A program made the position numbers and the translations under genes. Below, in pieces: positions 51,084 through 60,863 of a DNA stretch of 64,000 nt (the stretch's first letter is position 1; each line of letters starts with the position of its first letter). The stretch is from Nitrospirillum amazonense (lineage in GTDB: Bacteria > Pseudomonadota > Alphaproteobacteria > Azospirillales > Azospirillaceae): positions 1 through 64,000 of the forward strand of contig NZ_VITN01000001.1 of the NCBI RefSeq assembly GCF_007828045.1, read 5' to 3'. The notes below the pieces were generated by a model that was given only the letters and a program-made list of their open reading frames with translations, had not been told where the DNA came from and searched no databases.

Positions 51084-51743
51084 TCAGCGCCAGGCGTAAT
51101 TGAAGCTGAGGGAGATGCGTTCCTCATCCGCGCGGTTCAGCGCCACCTCATGCCGCAGCCAACTTTCCCACATCAGCAGGGTGCCTTCCCGCGGGGTCAC
51201 GGCGATGGTGGGTTGCGAGGCGCGGTCGGCCTTGGCCTTGCGCGGCGGGGCCGCCATCATGAAGGGCAGGCGCGGATCCTCGAATTTCAGGACCGACGCC
51301 CCGGCCGGCACCCGCACATAATACGTGCCGCTGATGACGCTGTTGGGATGGATGTGCGACCCATGGAAGCCGCCCGGATCCAGCACGTTGATCCACAGGC
51401 TGTCCAATTCCAGCTTGCGGCCGCCCAGATCCCAATCCTGCACCTTGGCGTAGGCCTTGGCATGACGGTCCAGCTGGGCCTTCAGCTTCTTGAGGATGGG
51501 GAAGCGCCAGATGAGATCGTCCAACGAGGCGTAGCTGGTATAGCCGGTGTAGCCGTGCTTGTCCGACCAGCGTTGCCCCGCGCCGTCATCCTCCGCCGCC
51601 GTCAGGCAGCAGGCCGCCACCTCTTCATTCAGGGGCAGCATCTCCGCCAGCTCGGCCCGGTAGACGCGGGTGACGAACAGGGCGTCGACCTGCGTATCGG
51701 ACGGGGTGGCGGCGGGCGTGGAGGCGGGGGTATCGTCGGTCAT
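51084..51743 (-). CDS. TIGR02466-type 2-oxoglutarate/Fe(II) oxygenase-like protein
   Basis: The 219-residue protein has a double-stranded beta-helix pattern with possible iron ligands in GGFHGSHIHPNSVISGTYYV (HxH region) and a distal histidine and 2-oxoglutarate-binding arginine in SWLRHEVALNRADEERISLS followed by FNYAWR. These features fit the TIGR02466 family of putative hydroxylases. The substrate is unknown. ATG 51743 starts a low-complexity Thr/Ala/Pro leader. It is convergent with bkdR. Confidence 0.78.
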   Translation of the reverse strand: MTDDTPASTPAATPSDTQVDALFVTRVYRAELAEMLPLNEEVAACCLTAAEDDGAGQRWSDKHGYTGYTSYASLDDLIWRFPILKKLKAQLDRHAKAYAKVQDWDLGGRKLELDSLWINVLDPGGFHGSHIHPNSVISGTYYVRVPAGASVLKFEDPRLPFMMAAPPRKAKADRASQPTIAVTPREGTLLMWESWLRHEVALNRADEERISLSFNYAWR

Positions 51744-52004
51744 GCCCTGGGCTTTAACCGGGCGGCGCGGTGGCGTCAATCGCGCCAGGAGAAAAAGGCC
51801 GGCGCCTCCCCGGTCAACCCGCCTACGCCGAAAACAGTAGGCTGCAGGCCGGGCGCTTTGGGTATAAAGGAACCCCCTGGGGGCGTTCGCCCTTATCACC
51901 AGGGCCCTTAATAACCAGGGCATGTCCCAAAACGAAGATCGGCCCAGGCCCCCGCCCCGCCCGCGGAGGTCCCGGGACCGGCACCGCCCACGGAACGCGC
52001 ATCC

Positions 52005-53258
52005 ATGCAGTTGGCCACCGACGCGCCACCGCCGGACGTCCGCAAGGATGATCCCCATGCCGGCATCGGCTTCACCGAATTCGTCCTGATGGTCTCGGCC
52101 ATGATGGCGATGAACGCGCTGGGCACCGACAGCATGCTACCGGCGCTGGGCCAGATCGGCCGCTCGCTGGGGGTGACGGAGGAGCCGCGCTGGCAGTGGA
52201 TCGTCACCGCCTTCCTGCTGGGGTTCGGCGGGGCGCAAATCCTGTATGGCCCCATCTCCGACCGCTATGGTCGCCGGCCCATCCTGCTGTGGGGCATCGT
52301 GTTCTACGCCCTGGGCAACCTGGCGGCGGCCCTGGCGCCGACGTTCGAGCTGCTGCTGGCCGTGCGCGTGGTTCAGGGCATCGCCGTCGCCTCCACCCGC
52401 ATCGTCGTCGTGTCCGTGGTGCGCGACTGCTATGCCGGGCGGCAGATGGCGCGCGTCATGTCGCTGGCCTTCATGATCCTGCTGGCTGTGCCCATCCTGG
52501 CGCCCAGCCTGGGGCAGCTGATCATGCTGGTGGCACCGTGGCGCGCCATCTTCGCCTGCCTCGCCGCCTATGCCCTGGCGGTGGTCCTCTGGCTGTGGCG
52601 GCGCCTGCCGGAAACGCTGCACCCGGAATACCGCCGGCCCATCGACGTGCCCACCATCCTGTCCGCCGTCCGGCAAACGGTGACGGACCGCCAGGCCATC
52701 GGCTACACCCTGGCGCAGACCCTGATGATCAGCGCCGTCTTCGCCTACCTCAACAGCATGCCGCCCATTTTCGAAGAGGTGTTCAAGGCGCCGCAGCTGT
52801 TCCCGCTGATCTTCGCCCTGACCGGCATGTCGCTGGCCGTGTCCGCGCTGCTGAACGCCCGCATCGTCGTCCGCTTGGGGACCCGGCGCCTGTCGCATAG
52901 CGCGCTGCTGGGCTTCATCCTGTTCACCGGCATCCACACCCTCATCGCCCGGCATGGGGAAAGCCTGCTGGTCTTCACCGTGCTGCAGGCCCTGACCATG
53001 TTCTGCTTCGGTCTGGCGACCAGCAACTTCGGCGCCATGGCCATGGAGCCGGTGGGCGCCATCGCCGGCACCGCCGCCTCGGTCCAGGGGTTCATCAGCA
53101 CGGTGGTGGGCGCCCTGGTGGGCTTCGTCATCAGCCAGCACTTCGACGGCACCACCCTGCCTCTGGTCGGGGGGTTCCTGTGCTGCGGCGTCGGCGCCCT
53201 GGCCATCGTGCTGGTGACGGAACGCTTCCAGCTGTTCCACCCGCGCATGGGGAAATGA
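52005..53258 (+). CDS. Bcr/CflA-family MFS drug exporter
   Basis: The 417-residue protein has about 12 hydrophobic segments. MNALGTDSMLPALGQIGRSL in the first segment and AQILYGPISDRYGRRPILLW (loop 2) are typical of Bcr/CflA multidrug efflux proteins with a 12-segment MFS fold. The N-terminal 25 residues are hydrophilic. It would export a drug or metabolite with proton antiport. It is flanked by the Fe/2OG oxygenase on the left and the cupin on the right, all on separate units. Confidence 0.85.
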   Translation: MQLATDAPPPDVRKDDPHAGIGFTEFVLMVSAMMAMNALGTDSMLPALGQIGRSLGVTEEPRWQWIVTAFLLGFGGAQILYGPISDRYGRRPILLWGIVFYALGNLAAALAPTFELLLAVRVVQGIAVASTRIVVVSVVRDCYAGRQMARVMSLAFMILLAVPILAPSLGQLIMLVAPWRAIFACLAAYALAVVLWLWRRLPETLHPEYRRPIDVPTILSAVRQTVTDRQAIGYTLAQTLMISAVFAYLNSMPPIFEEVFKAPQLFPLIFALTGMSLAVSALLNARIVVRLGTRRLSHSALLGFILFTGIHTLIARHGESLLVFTVLQALTMFCFGLATSNFGAMAMEPVGAIAGTAASVQGFISTVVGALVGFVISQHFDGTTLPLVGGFLCCGVGALAIVLVTERFQLFHPRMGK

Positions 53259-53282
53259 CCGGCGCCCGGCGTTTTCAGGGGA

Positions 53283-53792
53283 TCACTTGTGCTCCGGCTT
53301 GTCTTCGGTCAGGGGCTGGCCGTCGTGCAGGTAGGGCGGCGCCTCGATCAGGACGAAGACGATGCGGCACGGGGTGGTGGCGCTGGGGTTGCGCCACAGG
53401 TGCATGGTGCCGCGCTGGATGATGATGCCGCCGGCACCGACGATGGTTTTGGCGCCGTCGTCCAGCTCCAGCTCCACCTCGCCCGACAAGACGATGCCGT
53501 AGTCGATGCTGTTGGTGCGGTGCATGGGCGAGGCGCCACCGGGCAGCATGTCCACCACCCGGATGACGGAGCCGTGGTCCAGGGTCAGGCCGGCGTCGCG
53601 CAGGCGGCCGTCCGTCTCGTCGTTGTTGTCGGCCGGGACGGTGGGGGTGGTCCAGATCAGGGTGAAGGCGGCATCGCCCGAGGGGATGCGCCGGGTGGGG
53701 AATTCATCGTCCGACGTGAAGATGGCGCGCGCGTCGGCGTCATGCCCCGTCACCACGCGGCGGACGGCGGGCAGCCCTGAATCACTGGTCAT
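53283..53792 (-). CDS. Cupin-domain protein
   Basis: The 169-residue protein has one cupin domain in its second half: PGGASPMHRTNSIDYGIVLS followed by GEVELELDDGAKTIVGAGG, and IIIQRGTMHLWRN for the second histidine motif. The usual HxH is reduced to HxT and the glutamate is replaced by aspartate (SIDYG), so metal binding is uncertain. It lies 23 bases after the FAD monooxygenase gene and is probably co-transcribed with it. Such cupins often accompany aromatic monooxygenases, but the role is not known. Confidence 0.78.
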   Translation of the reverse strand: MTSDSGLPAVRRVVTGHDADARAIFTSDDEFPTRRIPSGDAAFTLIWTTPTVPADNNDETDGRLRDAGLTLDHGSVIRVVDMLPGGASPMHRTNSIDYGIVLSGEVELELDDGAKTIVGAGGIIIQRGTMHLWRNPSATTPCRIVFVLIEAPPYLHDGQPLTEDKPEHK

Positions 53793-53815
53793 GGTGTCGA
53801 ACTTTCTGCAGGGAA

Positions 53816-54967
53816 TTAGATATCGGCCAGCAGCGCCGTCTGCGCCTTGGCCATCATGGCGCCCATGATCTCGGGCGAGACGTGGTCTTGCTGCGCCTTG
53901 CCGATGGCGACACTGCTTTCCACCACCAGGCGGCAGCGTTCGAAGCGCCGGTCGGTGAAGGCCTGGAAGGCGGCGGCCAAGTCGTCATGGCGCCCCAGTT
54001 CCTCCACCAGGACCAGGGCGTCCTCCACCGCGATGCCGGCGCCGGACGCCAGATGCGGGGTGGTGGCGTGAGCGGCGTCGCCGATTAGGATGCTGCGGCC
54101 CTTGAACCACTGATGGCGGGGCAGCAGCACGGCCTCCAGCGGGCGGACATTGACCCAGGAGTCCGCGTTCAAATTCTCACGCAGGGTCGCCACCGGACCG
54201 CCGAAGGGGGCCAGCAGCTGGGCCAGCCGCCGGTAGGCCGTCGCCTCGTCCACCCGGCGCATCTCGGGCACGTTTTCCAGCAGCCACAGGTACATCAGAT
54301 CCTGGCTGACCGGCACCAGGCCGCAGGTCACCGGCGCGCCGACGAAAAAGTGCGAGCGGTCGATCTCAGGCGGGCGCTTGGCCACCACGCGCCAGCAATA
54401 CTGGCCGGTGTAGGCGGGCTTGCGCGCGTCCGGGAACAGGAAGGACCGCGCCTTGGAGAAGGCGCCGTCGGCCGCGACCACGAAATCATAGGTGCCGGCG
54501 CTGCCGTCGCTGAAACGCACGTCCACACCACCGCCGGTGTCGGTCCATTCGGTGGCGGTCAGGCCCAGGCTGATCCGTACCCCCGCCTCACGCGTCAGCC
54601 GTGACAGCAGGGCGTGTAGGTCGGGCCGCATGATGCCGCCGGACACCGGCAGGTCGGGCTGGATGGGCCTGTCCTGGAGGTCGGCCACAGCCATGCCGTT
54701 GGGGGCGCACAGGCGCCCGCCCTCCGTCACATGAAAGCCCTGGGCCCTGAGGTCGTCCAGGATGCCCAGGGTCCGGAAGGCGCGGTATGTGGGCCCCGTC
54801 ACGGTGATGCCGGCGCCATAGACACGCCAGTTGGGATCGGCTTCCACCACATGCACGGGCCACCCGGCGCGTCTGGCCAGGATGGCGAAGGACATGCCGC
54901 CGATGCCGCCGCCCAGGACAAGGATGGGGGCGCGGTCCGCGCGCGGTGAGGACTGAGGCATCGCCAA
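53816..54967 (-). CDS. FAD-dependent monooxygenase (salicylate hydroxylase-like)
   Basis: The 383-residue flavoprotein has a Rossmann motif PILVLGGGIGGMSFAILARR, the second FAD/NADPH motif with VVAADGAFSKARSFLFPD, and the third motif ILIGDAAHATTPHLASGAGI. This is the class A hydroxylase pattern acting on aromatic or polyketide rings with NAD(P)H and oxygen. The substrate cannot be told. It precedes the cupin gene on the same strand. Confidence 0.85.
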   Translation of the reverse strand: MAMPQSSPRADRAPILVLGGGIGGMSFAILARRAGWPVHVVEADPNWRVYGAGITVTGPTYRAFRTLGILDDLRAQGFHVTEGGRLCAPNGMAVADLQDRPIQPDLPVSGGIMRPDLHALLSRLTREAGVRISLGLTATEWTDTGGGVDVRFSDGSAGTYDFVVAADGAFSKARSFLFPDARKPAYTGQYCWRVVAKRPPEIDRSHFFVGAPVTCGLVPVSQDLMYLWLLENVPEMRRVDEATAYRRLAQLLAPFGGPVATLRENLNADSWVNVRPLEAVLLPRHQWFKGRSILIGDAAHATTPHLASGAGIAVEDALVLVEELGRHDDLAAAFQAFTDRRFERCRLVVESSVAIGKAQQDHVSPEIMGAMMAKAQTALLADI

Positions 54968-55117
54968 CTTCTCCCGTTTCTTCCCTAGCGCGCCCTCTCA
55001 AAAGGGGCACGTCACGGGCGATCCTAGGAGCCGCTCAGCTATTGTTAAAATTGATTTGAAAGATAGCTTGGCAGCTGTCCGGCGGATGGGTCGCCGGCGC
55101 AACCGTTGCCGGCCGGC

Positions 55118-55498
55118 CTAATCCGCCGCCAGCACCTCGCGCACCACCGTCTGCAACTGCCGGCCGAATACCGGCTTGTACAGGATGGCGGCGGGATGGT
55201 CCTGGTTCATGCGTTCCAGCATCGCCGGTTCGCGCGAGGCGGTGATGAAGATGACCTTGGAGCCGACCAACTCATGGATGGCGAGGGCCGCGTCCACACC
55301 GTCACCCACGCCCTTCAGCCGCATGTCCATCAGCACCAGACGGGGCCGTTGGGCCTTGGCCAGGGCGATGGCGTCGGCGGCGGTCGCGGCGGTGCCGCAC
55401 ACGATCAGCCCCATGTCCTCGATCTGGATGCTGAGGGTTTGGGCGATCAGGAATTCGTCATCCACCACCAGGACGCAGTCTTGCAGACCGTCGCTCAT
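55118..55498 (-). CDS. Single-domain response regulator
   Basis: The 126-residue receiver domain has VLVVDDEFLIAQTLSIQIED with its acidic pocket, the acceptor aspartate in RLVLMDMRLKG, the threonine/serine switch in VIFITASREPAM, and the lysine in AILYKPVFGRQL. No output domain is attached, so it acts by phosphotransfer or protein binding. It overlaps the upstream kinase gene by 4 bases (ATGA), so the two form one two-component pair. Confidence 0.9.
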   Translation of the reverse strand: MSDGLQDCVLVVDDEFLIAQTLSIQIEDMGLIVCGTAATAADAIALAKAQRPRLVLMDMRLKGVGDGVDAALAIHELVGSKVIFITASREPAMLERMNQDHPAAILYKPVFGRQLQTVVREVLAAD

Positions 55499-57633
55499 GG
55501 CGCCGCCATCCCAACGGGGGAACCCGCCATATCCAGCACCGGCGTCGGCAGGATGATTTCCGCCCGTGTGCCCTTGTCGAACCGCATCGCGATCGTTCCG
55601 TCCAACTGCGCCACCAAACCCTTCACGATGGTGCTGCCCAGGCCGCGCCTGTAGCCGCCCCCATCCTCCTCCTCCACCGATGAAGGGGCCGGAATGCCGT
55701 CGCCGTCATCCGCCACCACCAGCAGCACGTCGCCCTCCTCCCGGCGGCGCATCGCCATTGTGATGGTGCCACGCCCATTCGGGAAGGCATGTTTCAGCGA
55801 GTTGGTGATCAACTCGGTCACCAGCAAGCCCAAGGGGATGGCGAAATCCAAATTGACCGTCAGCGGGCAGATGGCGATGTCCAGTTCCACTGCTTCGTCC
55901 GCCCCCGACAGCAGGATGTTGCGGGCCAGCTCATCCAGGAAGGGCGCGATGTCGAAGCTTTCCAGATCAGGGGAGGCCATCAGCTGCTGATGCACCAGGC
56001 CCAGGGCATAAACCCGGCTGCGCAGCCCCATCAGCGCCTGGCGCCCATCCGGATCCTTCAGCTGCAAGGCCTGCATCATCACAAGGCCGTCAATGATTTG
56101 CAGGTTGTTCTTCACCCGGTGATAGACCTCGCGCAACAACAGGTCGCGCTGCTTCAGGGCGGCGGTACGCTCGGCCACCACCAGTTCCAGGTCCGCCTTG
56201 GCCTCGCGCAGCGCCGCCTCCGCCGCCGCCCGTTCGGTCACGTCGATCAGCACCCCGGTGGCGCGGGTGGGGGCCCAGGTGACGGGATCGCGCGCCACGA
56301 TCGCGCTGCGGTGGGAAAGCCAAATCCAGCCCCCGCCCCCCTCCGCCGCATCCGGATCGCCATCGGCCCGGCGCACGCGGTACTGCATCTGCACCAGCTC
56401 CGCAGCACCGGTCTGCAACAGACTCAGGCCGGCCGCGCGCTCCGCCTGGTCGTCGGGGTGGATCCAGTCGGCCCAGGCGGCGTATTCCGGGCCGGACAGA
56501 GGGAACCAGGTTTCGGCCGGCAGGGTGCCGCCCGTCACCTCCGCGGTGCGCCGATCCACCCAGCCCAGGCCCCGCGCCAAATTCAATTCCCAGATGCCCA
56601 GCTTGGCGCCCTCCGCCGCCAGGCGCAGACGCGTCTCGCTTTCCTTCAACGCCAGGGCCGTCTTGTGCATGGTGTCGATGTCCTCGACCACCGCCAGCAG
56701 CAGGGGCGGCAGCCGGGCGCCAGCCTTGCGCATTCCGGCCCCACGCACCAAGGTCGCGGACACGCGGCCCCAGACAGGTGTGCCATCCTGGCGCCGGAAG
56801 CGCAGTTCGCGGACGTAGACGCTGGCCTCGCCCGCCAGCAGGCGCGCCAACTCCAGCCCCTCCGCCGTCCGATCCTCGCCCCACAACAGGTCGGGCCATT
56901 CCATGCGACCCGCCAGGTCGGCCCGGTGGTAGCCTAGCATGCTGGCGAAGGCGTTGTTCACCCGCAGCATCAACCCGGTCTCCGGATTGACCTGCACCTT
57001 GCCCACGGCAGCCGCCTCGAAACTGGCGCGGTATTCCGCCTCGCTGCTGGCCAAGGCCTCCAGCGCCACCGCCCGTTCGGCCAGGGCCTCCGTGAGCTGG
57101 GCGTTGGCCGCGCGCAGTTCGGCCGTGCGCTCGGCCACCCTGCGCTCCAACTCGGAATTGACGGCCAACACTTTGGCCTCGCTCTCCCGCAGCAGCGCGG
57201 CGGTGCGCTCCTGCTCCTCGATGGTACGGGTCAGGGCGGCGTTCAACCGGCCCAGCTGCACCGGCGTGGGCAGGGCCAGCACGCGTGGCACCAGGGGCCA
57301 CAGCATGACGGCGGTGGCCACCGACAGCAGCGCCGTGACCAGCTTCACCACCCCCTCCATCCCATAGGCGGGCATCCACAGGGTCAGGATGGACAGCATG
57401 TGGGTCAGGCCGCAGGCCAGGATGAAGGCCACGAACAAATGTCCCACCCAGCGGTAGGCCAAATCGTTACGCTTACGTACGAACCAAGCCAACGCCAGGG
57501 GTATGGAGAAGTAGGACAAGCCGATGACGGCGTCGGAACCGGCGTGCAACCAGATGAGGCCCGGCAGCCAACTGAGGCAGAAGCCATGCGGCGTGAGGCC
57601 GGATGGATCCAGCAACCAGTCCGTCAAACTCAT
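55495..57633 (-). CDS. Ethylene-receptor-like PAS/HisKA_2 histidine kinase
   Basis: The 712-residue membrane kinase has an N-terminal three-segment domain (about residues 20-100) that matches the plant ETR1 ethylene-binding domain: D34 and Y41, P45 in YFSIPL, and the copper ligands C74 and H78 in ACGLTH. After a coiled coil (about 130-190) come three PAS-like segments (about 205-520), with GKVQVNPETGLMLRVNN in the first. A HisKA_2 kinase domain (LLLREVYHRVKNNLQIIDGL, histidine near 540) and an ATPase region (TELITNSLKHAFPNG, ADDGDGIP) follow. The start at 57633 has GGAGGG six bases before. It is coupled to the response regulator. Confidence 0.85.
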   Translation of the reverse strand: MSLTDWLLDPSGLTPHGFCLSWLPGLIWLHAGSDAVIGLSYFSIPLALAWFVRKRNDLAYRWVGHLFVAFILACGLTHMLSILTLWMPAYGMEGVVKLVTALLSVATAVMLWPLVPRVLALPTPVQLGRLNAALTRTIEEQERTAALLRESEAKVLAVNSELERRVAERTAELRAANAQLTEALAERAVALEALASSEAEYRASFEAAAVGKVQVNPETGLMLRVNNAFASMLGYHRADLAGRMEWPDLLWGEDRTAEGLELARLLAGEASVYVRELRFRRQDGTPVWGRVSATLVRGAGMRKAGARLPPLLLAVVEDIDTMHKTALALKESETRLRLAAEGAKLGIWELNLARGLGWVDRRTAEVTGGTLPAETWFPLSGPEYAAWADWIHPDDQAERAAGLSLLQTGAAELVQMQYRVRRADGDPDAAEGGGGWIWLSHRSAIVARDPVTWAPTRATGVLIDVTERAAAEAALREAKADLELVVAERTAALKQRDLLLREVYHRVKNNLQIIDGLVMMQALQLKDPDGRQALMGLRSRVYALGLVHQQLMASPDLESFDIAPFLDELARNILLSGADEAVELDIAICPLTVNLDFAIPLGLLVTELITNSLKHAFPNGRGTITMAMRRREEGDVLLVVADDGDGIPAPSSVEEEDGGGYRRGLGSTIVKGLVAQLDGTIAMRFDKGTRAEIILPTPVLDMAGSPVGMAAP

Positions 57634-57801
57634 AAGCGCCCTCCGCGGCAAGGACACCGCGTAAGGTTTCCGGAGTCCGGCCCTAAACCTTTGCGGGTGC
57701 CTAAACGGTGGCGCCGGGCAGTACGCCCGTCAAGTCGCGCGTTCGATTAGATTGACCAAGTCCTGCACGCACAGGGTGAGGCTCACGACGCCGGGGCCGG
57801 C

Positions 57802-57840
57802 GTTGGCCGGAGGGCGTTGGCCGGAGGGCGTTGGCCGAAG
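57802..57840. repeat. 14-base tandem repeat, 2.8 copies
   Basis: GTTGGCCGGAGGGC occurs twice in tandem and a third partial copy (GTTGGCCGAAG) runs to the otsB stop codon region. This looks like replication slippage in the 207-base gap between the kinase and otsB; no gene lies in that gap. Whether it forms part of a terminator is unclear. Confidence 0.7.
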
Positions 57841-58644
57841 TCAGCTGGCAACCTCCCCCACGGCCTCCGTTACCTCGCGTCGGACCAGTTTGTCCAGCAG
57901 GGGGAACTGGGGGTCGCCCAGCCAGGCGCGCACGGCGGCCACATCGGCCAAGGCGTGCAGGGCGGCTGTCGCCTGCTCCGGCCGGCCGACCTTGACGGCG
58001 ATACCGCCCAAGGCATGCACGCTCTCGAACGCGTGCTCATCCGGTACGTCGTCGCCGATGAAGATGGGACGGCGACCCTTGAACGGTTCCACGGTCATGA
58101 AGCGATAGACGGCATCGCCCTTGAGGGCTGCGGCCGGCAGCAATTCCACGCCCACATTGCCCTCGACCACCCGGTAGCCGTCGGGCAGGCCGGGCAGCGC
58201 CGCCTTGGCCAGCCGGGTGATATGGTCCAGGGACTGCGGGTGCGGCCCGGTATGGATGGCCAACACCGGGCCCTTGCGCTCGATGACGATGTTGGGGGCG
58301 CGGCCCAGCTCGGCCTCAGCCCGTTCCGCCAGGGCGGCCAGGGCGGGCGGCTCCTCCGCCGCCACCGCCGGCTCGTCCAGCGACAGCCGCAGCTCGATCC
58401 CGAACAGCCCGCCGGCGCGCAACACCATGGGCTGGAACAGCGTGTCGATGGATGCCAGCGACCGGCCGCTGATCACCGCGACCGCCCCGCCCAGCTGGCG
58501 GTCCAGGTTGGACAGTAGGGTGCGCAGCTCGTCATCCACCACCACGCCGGTGGGATCCTTGTGGTGCTCCAGCAGCGTCCCGTCAATGTCCAGGAACAGG
58601 GCCCAGCGGTCCCCGGCGGCGGGCGCCAAGGCGGGGGACGGCAT
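57841..58644 (-). CDS. otsB: Trehalose-6-phosphate phosphatase
   Basis: The 267-residue HAD-family phosphatase removes phosphate from trehalose-6-phosphate. It has the nucleophile motif LFLDIDGTLLEHH (DxDGT, residue about 18), VAVISGRSLASID, and the terminal IFIGDDVPDEHAFE. ATG 58644 lies four bases after the otsA stop on the same strand, giving the usual otsA-otsB coupling. A longer open frame upstream overlaps otsA and is not used. Confidence 0.92.
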   Translation of the reverse strand: MPSPALAPAAGDRWALFLDIDGTLLEHHKDPTGVVVDDELRTLLSNLDRQLGGAVAVISGRSLASIDTLFQPMVLRAGGLFGIELRLSLDEPAVAAEEPPALAALAERAEAELGRAPNIVIERKGPVLAIHTGPHPQSLDHITRLAKAALPGLPDGYRVVEGNVGVELLPAAALKGDAVYRFMTVEPFKGRRPIFIGDDVPDEHAFESVHALGGIAVKVGRPEQATAALHALADVAAVRAWLGDPQFPLLDKLVRREVTEAVGEVAS

Positions 58645-58648
58645 CGCT

Positions 58649-60586
<1,938 letters not shown>

Positions 60587-60863
60587 GGTGATACACCCAT
60601 ACCCTATCGGTTAAGAAAACTATGACCTGGTGTTATGATTGTAATAATCAGGTCATATATCGCGCAGATCGAACAGATATAGCCGTAACGGCGTTTTCTA
60701 TTGGTCTGTTCCTCAGTATTCATATAGGAATTCTAGAGACGAGATTGTGTTCCAAAAAAGGCAACCGGGGTGGAAGCGGGACCGAAAATCCGCATAGGCA
60801 GCGTAAGACCGTGGCGGAGTGTCCGCCGGTTCCTTGGTCCCATCGCCCTAGACCTGTCGGCCC
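60587..60863. promoter_or_regulatory. AT-rich gap with 9-base inverted repeat upstream of otsA
   Basis: This 277-base gap is AT-rich from 60600 to 60740 and contains the otsA promoter region. TATGACCTG and CAGGTCATA (60621-60657) form a perfect 9-base inverted repeat around a 19-base AT-rich centre, which itself contains TGATT/AATCA arms. It is a candidate operator 35-70 bases upstream of the otsA start. The rest of the gap, up to 60863, holds nothing I recognise. Confidence 0.5.
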
